A stretch of DNA of 64,000 nucleotides from Photobacterium sanctipauli (GTDB taxonomy: Bacteria; Pseudomonadota; Gammaproteobacteria; Enterobacterales; Vibrionaceae): contig NZ_PYMA01000002.1 in NCBI RefSeq assembly GCF_003026495.1, positions 558,001 through 622,000 of the forward strand, written 5' to 3'. A model generated the notes under the pieces. The model was not told the origin of the DNA, made no database searches, and worked only from the letters and a program-made list of their open reading frames with translations. This document shows positions 17,910 through 24,955 of the stretch, piece after piece; the stretch's first letter is position 1; every line of letters starts with the position of its first letter. Position numbers and translations under genes: made by a program.

Positions 17910-18725
17910 ATGAGACGGAATCAACAAGACATGTACCCACTACAGCAGACAATCAGTGACATCGCTAACGCTAACCTAACAGCGAAAGCTGGCAAGGCTG
18001 AGATCGAAGCACTACGCACAGACATTGAAGCGATTGCTGATGAGACAACCACGTTACAGCTGGAGGCTGTCATGGCTACCAAGAACAAAGGCGCTTTCAT
18101 GAATGCCTGCGCTTTTCTGAGTACCTGTGTAGGTGATAACGAGGCTGAGACGACTTCTGAGACTGTTGTACCTGCTGGTAAGCAAGTTGGTTACGTCAGG
18201 GTGTCTACGGTAGACCAGAAGACTGATCGCCAGCTGGCTGGTGTGAAGGTCGATAAGCTGTTCAGTGAGAAGGTATCTGCTAAGACTATTGACCGTCCTC
18301 AGCTTGCAGCTTGTCTGGACTACCTGAGAGAAGGTGACACTCTTCACATCCACAGTCTTGACCGTGTGTGTCGTAGTGGTGCTGGTGACGCGGTGGAGCT
18401 GGTGGAGAAGCTGACAGGTCAAGGTGTTGGGGTTCACTTCCATAAGGAGGGTATGCATTTCTACGGGGCTATGACAGCCGCTCAGAAGGGCGTACTGGGT
18501 ATCCTTGCTAGTGTGGCTCAGATGGAACGTGAACTGATCGCAGAACGCCGCACAGAGGGTATGGCGGCAGCTAGAGCTAAAGGTGTCCATATGGGTAGAC
18601 CAGCTAACACTGTGACGAAGGAGGAAATAGAGGGAGTGATGAAGACAGAAGGTCTGTCTGTGACTAAAGCTGCTGAAAAGCTCGGGATTGGTCGAGCTAC
18701 AGCCTATCGGGTGATGAAAGGTTAA
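17910..18725 (+). CDS. Small serine recombinase (resolvase/invertase type) with unusual N-terminal extension
   Basis: 271 residues. The first ~90 are a helical extension of unknown type (from MRRNQQDMYPLQQTISDIA). The resolvase domain begins at about 91: QVGYVRVSTVDQKTDRQLAG carries the catalytic serine in RVSTVDQ, and HIHSLDRVCRSG has the active-site arginines. Residues 225-270 form an HTH (SVTKAAEKLGIGRATAYRVMKG) as in Hin and Tn3 resolvases. It could resolve dimers, invert DNA, or act as the repressor of its own promoter through the operator above. The ATG at 17910 lacks a clear ribosome binding site; a second ATG at 17931 is possible. Its stop overlaps the stop of the convergent gene. Confidence 0.85.
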   Translation: MRRNQQDMYPLQQTISDIANANLTAKAGKAEIEALRTDIEAIADETTTLQLEAVMATKNKGAFMNACAFLSTCVGDNEAETTSETVVPAGKQVGYVRVSTVDQKTDRQLAGVKVDKLFSEKVSAKTIDRPQLAACLDYLREGDTLHIHSLDRVCRSGAGDAVELVEKLTGQGVGVHFHKEGMHFYGAMTAAQKGVLGILASVAQMERELIAERRTEGMAAARAKGVHMGRPANTVTKEEIEGVMKTEGLSVTKAAEKLGIGRATAYRVMKG

Positions 18726-19012
18726 AACTTGTGAAGCATAGCTGTTAGGTGAACCAACAAAGCCAGTTGAAAGTCTTGTACTGGTATCGCTACTGATTCC
18801 GGTTGGTTAATTGTCTTTTGTGATACAACTTCACCGAATGGGTTAGTGACTTTGACCATACGCTGTATGTTGTACTGCGCTATGATGTCGGAACCGCAAG
18901 GGCTGAACCTAGCAGCTGTCACTTTGACGTCGTGTAAGTCTCTGTTGAATTCTCTTAGGTAAACCTGCACCGACTTGATGAGATCATGGCTGTTGTCTTG
19001 TATGACTGTCAT
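18722..19012 (-). CDS. Unknown element protein (96 aa)
   Basis: Not recognised. A small soluble protein without signal, membrane helix or cysteine pairs (one Cys). Central segment has IIAQYNIQRMVKVTNPFGEVV. Its ATG overlaps the stop of the gene before it (TAATG), so it is the last of a three-gene minus-strand operon starting at 20013, and its stop overlaps the convergent recombinase stop by four bases. Confidence 0.6.
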   Translation of the reverse strand: MTVIQDNSHDLIKSVQVYLREFNRDLHDVKVTAARFSPCGSDIIAQYNIQRMVKVTNPFGEVVSQKTINQPESVAIPVQDFQLALLVHLTAMLHKF

Positions 19013-19395
19013 TACAGGACTCCTTGTCGTTGGTAAGCGTGAAGAAGGGATTGTTTAGCAATGAGCATGTTGTTGAAGCGTTGATCAGTAGGTGACAGTG
19101 AAGCCTTTAAGGTGGTCTGTGTCGATTCTTGGGGCTTTGCCCTTGCTTTCAATCCTTTAGCTAGCGCATTTGCTTGCCTTGAACGGGTTACTTCAACGGC
19201 TTCCTGATAGGCCATGCCGTCACAGTTCTGGTATCGGATAAACTCACGTTGACGGTGAAGTTCCCTGTCACACTCTCGTTGACGTTGTCGCTGATAAGTC
19301 TGTTCGATTAGTCTTACACGGGCTTCACCTGTTAGGTTGTCTACCTTCTCACGTTGTCCACGGTCAAGGTACGTGTACATATCGTCAATCGTCAT
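19012..19395 (-). CDS. Unknown element protein (127 aa), Arg/Gln-rich
   Basis: Not recognised. Residues 25-55 are a charged helix dense in Arg and Gln (LIEQTYQRQRQRECDRELHR), followed by a basic segment (ALAKGLKARAKPQE). Composition suggests nucleic-acid contact, but nothing identifies a family. Middle gene of the unknown operon; GGAGAGAT lies before the start as a good ribosome binding site. Confidence 0.6.
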   Translation of the reverse strand: MTIDDMYTYLDRGQREKVDNLTGEARVRLIEQTYQRQRQRECDRELHRQREFIRYQNCDGMAYQEAVEVTRSRQANALAKGLKARAKPQESTQTTLKASLSPTDQRFNNMLIAKQSLLHAYQRQGVL

Positions 19396-19449
19396 TCATA
19401 ATCTCTCCTTACTGATAGTAATCAGGTTGTCTTGATTGGTGACGGCTAC

Positions 19450-20013
19450 TTAGTAACCGTCTCCGAACTCTCTGTTAAGCTCGTCGAATTCAGCTCGCTG
19501 TTTAGCCAGTTCACGGTAACGCTTAAGACGCTGTTCTCTCTCTTTGCGCTCTTTGTCCTCACGAGTGATACGTTTCTGTACCTGAACACGTAATTCTTCA
19601 CGTAGCTTCTCAGTGATTTGATCAGCTTTCTCACCAATCAGCTTGAAGACAAACCGACTGTGAGGATCGTTACCTGTAAGGTCGTATGGTGCGTCAATGT
19701 GTGATAGTTCCCAGTCGTCACTGTTCAGGTGATCTGTAACGATCTTGAAGCCATCTTCGACGCTTATCCTCACCTGTGTATTCGTTTCTTCACAGAAGCG
19801 CTCTGTGAGCCGTACAGTGCGGTATAGAGGGGATGTCAGGGGGTTATCTAGCTGTGAACGTAGCTCTGATTCAACCTCCAGGTTAACTCTGTTGGTTTTC
19901 GTATTAGCTGGTTGTTGTACAGCTGGCTCTGTACGTTTAGGCTGTTGGATCTCAACTGCTTGAGTGATCTGGTCGCTATCCTTGATCGTGCTTAGTAAGC
20001 CGTATGTCTGCAT
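19450..20013 (-). CDS. Unknown element protein (187 aa) with charged coiled coil
   Basis: Not recognised. The N-terminal 50 residues are polar and Gln/Pro-rich, the middle (65-125) looks like a small alpha/beta domain (VRISVEDGFKIVTDHLNSDDW), and residues 130-180 form a long charged coiled coil (EKLREELRVQVQKRITREDK onward). AAGGAAA before the ATG is a strong ribosome binding site. First gene of the operon, preceded by the operator at 20048-20063. Confidence 0.65.
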   Translation of the reverse strand: MQTYGLLSTIKDSDQITQAVEIQQPKRTEPAVQQPANTKTNRVNLEVESELRSQLDNPLTSPLYRTVRLTERFCEETNTQVRISVEDGFKIVTDHLNSDDWELSHIDAPYDLTGNDPHSRFVFKLIGEKADQITEKLREELRVQVQKRITREDKERKEREQRLKRYRELAKQRAEFDELNREFGDGY

Positions 20014-20047
20014 TGTGCTGTTTCCTTAAACGTTGGTTGGTTTGAGA

Positions 20048-20063
20048 TAGACGGTAAAGTCTC
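20048..20063 (-). promoter_or_regulatory. Second copy of the element's palindromic operator
   Basis: TAGACGGTAAAGTCTC matches GAGACGGTATAGTCTC at 17878 in 14 of 16 positions and lies 35 bases upstream of the first gene of the unknown operon. Confidence 0.65.
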
Positions 20064-20112
20064 GTTTGGTGTCTCATCGATATGACTGTTTCCTTGGTGT
20101 TAGACAGAAAAA

Positions 20113-20153
20113 AGCCGCACTAGGCAGAAGTAGGAGTAAAGACCTAGGCGGCT
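20113..20153 (-). terminator. Minus-strand terminator in the non-coding block
   Basis: AGCCGC (20113-20118) and CTAGG (20120-20124) pair with CCTAG and GCGGCT (20143-20153). On the minus strand the stem ends in six T residues. Confidence 0.75.
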
Positions 20154-20235
20154 ATGAAGTACAGACAGAACTCTAAAAGGTGAACGACCACGACTATTAG
20201 GAGTGAAGTGTTGTCTGTGAAGTAAGTACGAGGAA

Positions 20236-20286
20236 ACCCCGTTCAGGAACTGCCAAGGAAGGGGGCAGTCGAACTGAACGGGGTTC
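20236..20286. repeat. Nested stem-loop with perfect 12-bp outer arms
   Basis: AACCCCGTTCAG and CTGAACGGGGTT (12 of 12) enclose a second stem, ACTGCC (20250-20255) with GGCAGT (20265-20270), and a purine-rich loop AAGGAAGGG. No T-run follows, so it is not a plain terminator. It would be stable as RNA or as a cruciform. Confidence 0.8.
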
Positions 20287-20310
20287 TGTATAGGTGTTGC
20301 TGTATAGTAG

Positions 20311-21082
20311 AGAAGAGGGCGATCACCCTTCTTTCATTCTCTGAGTCTTTACAGTTTGGTGCTGTAAGCTACTAGTTCGTTAGCCTGATATTGCACAGGC
20401 ACTCTTTTGAAGTCAGGGGAGAGAGTAGTTAGACCCATAAGTCTGTACTAGACAACTAGTTCTGTATAGTAGACCTTTGATAATACTGATTAATACCTGA
20501 TTCGGTAATCTTTGCAGTGAAAGCTTTAAAGGGAAAAACTTAGTAAGGTATGGTGATCAAGGGCAAAGCCCCACCTGTTAACAGTACCTGTTAAAACTTG
20601 TAGTTACAGGAATACTTCACAGTTAGTGTTAACGTAACTGAGAAGTCTTTAAAGTTATCTGTAAAGGTTAAGAGCTTTAATCTTTCGCTTCGCTCATTCT
20701 TTTCTGCTAACGCAACAGCAAACACTTTAAAGTTAAGAGCCTGTAACTATATAACCACGATCTCGAAATCTTGTCAACCCCAATTTCCACTGGTTGCATA
20801 TGTAAATGCTTAGCTTTCTTGTCTTTTGTTGATCTGGATCAGGTTTTTTTGGTTTGACGTTAATGGTTGGGTGTGCTAGAGGTTGGCGCGTTTTAACCAG
20901 AACACTTTTACATTAATCTTTTAAAGATTGAGCTGTATCACGGTAGTTTCTGTCTAGTCTGTTCAGTTTGACTTTGATCAGCTGGTTTTCAGGAATCAGT
21001 TCAGTCGGGGAGTGGGGCTGTATGTTTGACGAAGGATTGACGTAAGTAGGACACAAAATAGTATTTTATGCCCTACTGAAAA
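20311..21082. other. Long non-coding block of the element
   Basis: About 770 bases with no credible gene on either strand. It has short recurring words: CTGTATAG at three places near 20286, 20300 and 20462, CTTTAAAG at about 20524, 20649 and 20733, GTTAAGAGC twice (20669, 20739), and ACCTGTTAA twice near 20570. None makes a regular array, so I do not call iterons or an origin, but a recombination or replication site is possible. Confidence 0.5.
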
Positions 21083-21586
21083 TCACATCAAGCTAGTAAA
21101 TCTCTTGAATTGCTGCCAAGTGTGGAAAAACTCTTTAAACGCCAGTATCAGTATGAAGACACCCAACTGAACCAATACACTTGAGTATGTGTACTTTAAT
21201 GTCGTCTCTCCTTCTCCAACTGTGAAAGACAGTGAATCTGGCAAAAACATTGTTATTATGAATGTAATACAGACTGCTAGTAGCCAGCCCATGGTTTTAT
21301 GAAGGCGGGCAACAAGTTTTGGCAAATAACCTGTGCGTTGTGTATTGCGTACTAAGGTATTGTCTTTGGCTGATGCTAACAAGGTCATTGAAGCCATTAC
21401 AAAACCGAAAAGGATACCTGCAAACGTTGCAACAGTAGATGCAATTGGCTGAATTTGGCTTGATTTTAGACCGGAAATAATAGGCCACGACAGATAGCAA
21501 AAGCCCAGCACCGCTAAGTATGTTAACGGTGTTGTTAGTTTTCCCCAATTAACGGGGTTATTTGTCGTAGTTACTCTTTGTTCCAT
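21083..21586 (-). CDS. Four-helix membrane protein, RexB-like partner of the upstream gene
   Basis: 167 residues with four hydrophobic helices at about 19-39, 48-70, 98-117 and 137-155, and no signal peptide. Not a recognised family. It starts one base after the stop of the soluble protein gene, so they are made together. Lambda RexB is also a four-helix inner-membrane protein of about 144 residues, encoded after a soluble RexA of about 280. Size, topology and order match, though the sequence similarity I can judge by eye is weak. A role as a pore or membrane-depolarising effector is inference. Confidence 0.7.
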   Translation of the reverse strand: MEQRVTTTNNPVNWGKLTTPLTYLAVLGFCYLSWPIISGLKSSQIQPIASTVATFAGILFGFVMASMTLLASAKDNTLVRNTQRTGYLPKLVARLHKTMGWLLAVCITFIITMFLPDSLSFTVGEGETTLKYTYSSVLVQLGVFILILAFKEFFHTWQQFKRFTSLM

Positions 21587-21587
21587 C

Positions 21588-22502
21588 TTAGGCTAGTCTA
21601 TCTTCTGGTCGTCCAAAATATGCTAACAATTCAGCTTCTTTACTTGCTTTAGCGGCCTCTAACTTCTCCCACATGTCTGCAGACATTGGGTAACGTCCAC
21701 CCATCTCTACATCATCGTAGTATGTAAGTCGTCCACTTACTAGATCAACAGGGTGCACCTCTCCAGTTACATCGTTCTCTGTGAGTAAGTCTAGCTTTTC
21801 AACATTAAAGCGTTCTTGTGTCTCACGTAATGCTCGTTTAAAAGCATTTCCTAGGTATCGATCTTCTGGTGCTTCTGCTCGACCGTCACCACGGAATGAT
21901 AAGTTCAACACAGCAGAACCAGTACCGTTTAAAGTCTGAACGATAGCGTTGTTAAAGTTATGCTCGATACCATCGAAAATGTCAGGGTTCCGAGGACGGG
22001 CAATTCTAATCTCAGCCGTCTTAATATGCACGTGATCATTTGCCAACCATTGCAAGTCGGCAGGTTCAATGATCGGATCAACTGACGTTGTGTAATTTGC
22101 AGGGGAAAGGTATGCAGCAAGGTTTTTGTAGTTCACACAGTAGCGGTTACGCTGGATAATCAGCAACGAATTCTCTGTGTAAAATGTGAAATGTGCCTTC
22201 TCTAGAAGGTTTTCATTGTCTTCTAGCTCAAGTTCACGTTCATCGCCACCTGCAACAGCTGCATGCGGAAGGTTGTTTTTACGGTGTTTACCTATGATCC
22301 CTTTAAAACCATAAGGGGTTTCTTCAAGTGAACGAAGTTCAAAAAGTGCTCGACCAATACTTTTGACCGTAGTAGCAGGATCTTCCTGATATTGCTCATA
22401 AAGACGACGGAGTACACCATTAATGTCCATTGGCAAGGCATTATCTTGAGCAGTGTTTGTAACACATTGGTAAAAATCGAAATGAAATTGTTTTGTAGCC
22501 AT
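21588..22502 (-). CDS. Soluble protein of the cargo pair, RexA-like or DUF6731-like
   Basis: About 304 residues from the ATG at 22502 (a TTG at 22517 would add five). Starts KQFHFDFYQCV. The middle has a FYTENSLLIIQRNRYC stretch and DHVHIKTAEIRIARP. The C-terminus ends in a helix EKLEAAKASKEAELLAYFG. The general layout (an N-terminal domain, a beta-rich centre and a C-terminal helix) recalls lambda RexA and the KwaB/DUF4868 and DUF6731-type proteins of phage-defence pairs. I cannot confirm a family without a profile search. It is the first gene of a coupled two-gene operon divergent from the element's replacement ABC-F promoter, the cargo position. Confidence 0.65.
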   Translation of the reverse strand: MATKQFHFDFYQCVTNTAQDNALPMDINGVLRRLYEQYQEDPATTVKSIGRALFELRSLEETPYGFKGIIGKHRKNNLPHAAVAGGDERELELEDNENLLEKAHFTFYTENSLLIIQRNRYCVNYKNLAAYLSPANYTTSVDPIIEPADLQWLANDHVHIKTAEIRIARPRNPDIFDGIEHNFNNAIVQTLNGTGSAVLNLSFRGDGRAEAPEDRYLGNAFKRALRETQERFNVEKLDLLTENDVTGEVHPVDLVSGRLTYYDDVEMGGRYPMSADMWEKLEAAKASKEAELLAYFGRPEDRLA

Positions 22503-22600
22503 AGTTATTGCATTCAATTGCTTATTTTGAGCCAGTATATCTGTAAGGGTATACCGACGCTACTGACGGATTTAGTAAGAACAATAGTTTAACTGATTAG

Positions 22601-22676
22601 GTGATGTAGCTCACAATCTCTGTTATAATACGTCCCAACGAATTTTAAAGGGCTGACATACATTGTCGGCTTTTTT
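22601..22676 (+). promoter_or_regulatory. Replacement promoter and leader terminator brought by the element
   Basis: GTGA-TGTAGC-TCAC (22601-22614), TATAAT (22624-22629) and a terminator hairpin (GGGCTGACA with TGTCGGCTT around TACAT, then six T) repeat the arrangement at 15607-15679 with the same spacing but diverged sequence. It drives the rebuilt ABC-F gene. The GGCTTTTTTAATGC junction is common to both copies. Confidence 0.75.
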
Positions 22677-22718
22677 AATGCATGATTTAGAAAGAATTCC
22701 CGCTGGAGGGACATAGTT

Positions 22719-24314
22719 ATCATCAGTACAGCGAACATTACAATGCAGTTTGGCGATAAGCCATTGTTTGAAAATATCTCAGTTAAATTTGGTGGCGGTA
22801 ATCGTTACGGTCTTATCGGTGCAAATGGCTGTGGTAAGTCAACGTTCATGAAAATTCTTGGCGGCGAATTAGAGCAGTCAGGCGGTACTGTTTCATTGGA
22901 TCCTAATGAGCGCATGGCGAAGCTTGGCCAGGATCAGTTTGCATTCGAAGAGTACACAGTTGTCGATACCGTGATCATGGGTCACAAAGAGCTGTGGAAA
23001 GTAAAAGAAGAGCGCGATCGTATTTACGCACTACCTGAGATGTCTGACGAAGACGGTATGCGCGTTGGTGATCTAGAAACTGAATTTGCTGAAATGGATG
23101 GCTATTCAGCGGAAGCGCGTGCAGGTGAATTGCTACTTGGTTTGGGTATTCCTGAAGAGCAGCATTTTGGTTTGATGAGTGCCGTTGCACCTGGCCTAAA
23201 AGTACGTGTTCTTCTTGCTCAGGTTCTGTTCGCAGACCCAGATATCATGCTACTTGACGAACCGACGAACAACCTGGACATCCACACTATCTCATGGTTA
23301 GAGCAAATTCTGCTTGAGCGTAACTGCACCATGATCATTATCTCGCACGACCGTCACTTCCTAAATAGCGTATGTACTCACATGGCTGACTTGGATTACG
23401 GTGAACTTCGCTTGTTCTCTGGTAACTACGATGAATACATGATTGCAGCTGAGCAAGCGCGTGAGCGCCTACATGCTGACAATGCGAAGAAGAAAGCGCA
23501 GATGGCTGAATTACAAACGTTCGTAAGCCGTTTCTCTGCTAACGCATCTAAGGCGAAGCAGGCAACGTCTCGCCAGAAGCAACTTGATAAGATCCAACTT
23601 GAAGAAGTGAAAGCATCTAGCCGTCAGAGCCCGTTCATCCGCTTTGATCAAGAAAAAGAGCTATTCCGTAACGCACTTGAAGTTGAGGGCCTGAAACAAG
23701 GTTATGGCGACAACATCCTGATCAACGGTGTTAAGCTGCTTGTTGAAGTTGGCGAGCGTATCGCAATTATCGGTGAAAACGGTATTGGTAAGTCGACTTT
23801 CCTGAACACCCTTGCGGGTGAGATGGAGCCGATGGACGGTATGATCAAGTGGTCGGAAAACCACAACATCGGCTTCTATGCTCAGGATCACAGCGCTGAT
23901 TTTGAAGAAGATATGACGCTACTAGACTGGATGGGTCAGTGGAAGAAAGACGGAGACGACGAGCAAACCGTTCGTGGCATCCTAGGTCGTATGCTGTTCT
24001 CTCAGAATGACATCAAAAAGTCAGTGAAAGTGATTTCTGGTGGTGAGCAAGGTCGTATGCTGTTTGGTAAGTTGATCATGCAAAAGCCAAACATCCTATT
24101 GATGGACGAACCAACGAACCACATGGATATGGAATCGATCGAGTCATTGAACTTGGCGCTGGAGAACTACAAAGGCACCTTGATGTTTGTCTCTCACGAC
24201 CGTCAGTTTGTTTCGTCGATCGCAACACGTATCATTGAGATCACCAAAGACGGTGTTGAAGATTTCCACGGTACATACGAAGAGTACCTAGCGAAAAAAG
24301 GCCTGATCGGCTAA
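22719..24314 (+). CDS. ybiT: ABC-F ATPase, YbiT type, rebuilt by the element, apparent ATC start
   Basis: About 531 residues with two nucleotide-binding domains: Walker [10 protein letters not shown] and GENGIGKST, Walker [11 protein letters not shown] and [10 protein letters not shown], the second signature [12 protein letters not shown], and an inter-domain linker rich in Lys and Gln ([15 protein letters not shown]). ABC-F proteins of this type bind the ribosomal E site. The first ATG in frame is 22743, but it begins at QFG-minus-one and has no ribosome binding site. GGAGGG at 22705-22710 is eight bases before ATC (22719), which gives the expected [12 protein letters not shown]-terminus. 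No ATG, GTG or TTG lies in frame between the upstream TGA (22683) and 22743. Codons 1-9 are from the element, the rest chromosomal. Confidence 0.88.
   Translation: MISTANITMQFGDKPLFENISVKFGGGNRYGLIGANGCGKSTFMKILGGELEQSGGTVSLDPNERMAKLGQDQFAFEEYTVVDTVIMGHKELWKVKEERDRIYALPEMSDEDGMRVGDLETEFAEMDGYSAEARAGELLLGLGIPEEQHFGLMSAVAPGLKVRVLLAQVLFADPDIMLLDEPTNNLDIHTISWLEQILLERNCTMIIISHDRHFLNSVCTHMADLDYGELRLFSGNYDEYMIAAEQARERLHADNAKKKAQMAELQTFVSRFSANASKAKQATSRQKQLDKIQLEEVKASSRQSPFIRFDQEKELFRNALEVEGLKQGYGDNILINGVKLLVEVGERIAIIGENGIGKSTFLNTLAGEMEPMDGMIKWSENHNIGFYAQDHSADFEEDMTLLDWMGQWKKDGDDEQTVRGILGRMLFSQNDIKKSVKVISGGEQGRMLFGKLIMQKPNILLMDEPTNHMDMESIESLNLALENYKGTLMFVSHDRQFVSSIATRIIEITKDGVEDFHGTYEEYLAKKGLIG
22740..22745 (+). 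other. Attachment core, right (attR)
   Basis: ACAATG, the same as 15734-15739. To the left is the element's replacement 5' end, to the right chromosomal ABC-F codons starting CAG TTT GGC. Confidence 0.7.
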
Positions 24315-24336
24315 TCTTCGCCAAAGGATTATGAAT

Positions 24337-24361
24337 AAGCCGCCTAACTGGGCGGCTTTTT
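24337..24361 (+). terminator. Terminator after the ABC-F gene
   Basis: AAGCCGCC and GGCGGCTT around TAACTG, then T residues, 22 bases after the stop. Confidence 0.9.
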
Positions 24362-24411
24362 GTTAGTTACAGCCATTTGGTATAACGAATACTCATTGAA
24401 AAGGGTAGAAA

Positions 24412-24879
24412 ATGAAAATCTGGGTAGATGCTGACGCTTGTCCTAATGTCGTCAAAGAGATCCTATTTCGTGCGGCAAATCGTGTTGGCGTGCCAGTGAC
24501 TTTGGTTGCGAACCAGTTTATTCGCGTACCACCGTCACCGCATATTAAATCGATTCAGGTAGAGTCGGGTTTTGATGTGGCTGATAATTTCATTGTTCAG
24601 CAAGCCGAAGTCGGGGATTTAGTGATTACGGCTGATATTCCGTTGGCTGATGAAATTATTACCAAAGGTGCTCACGCTTTGAATCCTCGTGGTGAAATGT
24701 ACACCAAGGATACCATCAAGCAACGCCTTCAAATGCGTGACTTTATGGAGACCATGCGCAGTTCTGGTGTACAAACCGGAGGACCAGCGCCGTTGAGTCA
24801 GGCAGATCGCCAAAACTTTGCGAACAAGCTAGATAGCTTTTTAGCGAAAAACTTTTTAGCGAAAAACGCCAAGCGTTAA
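24412..24879 (+). CDS. yaiI: YaiI/YqxD (DUF188) family protein
   Basis: 155 residues. The family motifs are [25 protein letters not shown] and [14 protein letters not shown], which make a PIN-like fold with clustered acidic residues, suggesting a nuclease, though no activity is established. The C-terminus ends in a doubled LAKNF: a 15-bp perfect tandem repeat at 24838-24867 adds five residues beyond the normal end. AAGGGTAG before the ATG is the ribosome binding site. Confidence 0.9.
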   Translation: MKIWVDADACPNVVKEILFRAANRVGVPVTLVANQFIRVPPSPHIKSIQVESGFDVADNFIVQQAEVGDLVITADIPLADEIITKGAHALNPRGEMYTKDTIKQRLQMRDFMETMRSSGVQTGGPAPLSQADRQNFANKLDSFLAKNFLAKNAKR

Positions 24880-24955
24880 TCAAGCATTAGTTTTGCATTG
24901 CGGCATAGTGCTAATTACAGCGTCTATTTGGCGCTAGCTATGCCGTGTGCCTAGC

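Larger units (their letters stand above)
20112..20310 (-). ncRNA. Candidate structured small RNA of the element
   Basis: Hypothesis from structure. On the minus strand, CTACTATACAG near 20302-20312 could be a -10 region. It is followed by a nested hairpin and then, at 20153-20113, a stem (AGCCGC with CTAGG, one bulged A, 18-base loop) ending in TTTTTT, a good rho-independent terminator. No reading frame fits this transcript. About 160-190 nucleotides would be made. It could instead be the leftover end of a longer transcript from the cargo genes at 21083. Confidence 0.4.
15740..22745. mobile_element. Serine-recombinase integrative element (~7 kb) inside the ABC-F start region
   Basis: The boundaries come from the split ABC-F coding sequence: it stops after codon 9 at 15739 and resumes at 22746. 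The contents are a large serine integrase at the left end, a second serine recombinase, three unknown minus-strand genes, a non-coding block with stem-loops, and a two-gene cargo with a membrane protein. The right end carries its own promoter, leader terminator, ribosome binding site and first nine codons for the target gene, so the host gene is rebuilt rather than destroyed. No replication, conjugation or phage structural genes are seen. Confidence 0.8.

Noticed and set aside
18054..18590. 178-codon open frame antisense to the small serine recombinase
   Set aside because: Thr/Ser-rich shadow with no ribosome binding site; the recombinase motifs are on the other strand.
20014..21082. Retron or reverse-transcriptase-linked RNA in the element
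   Set aside because: No reverse transcriptase is present in the element or nearby.
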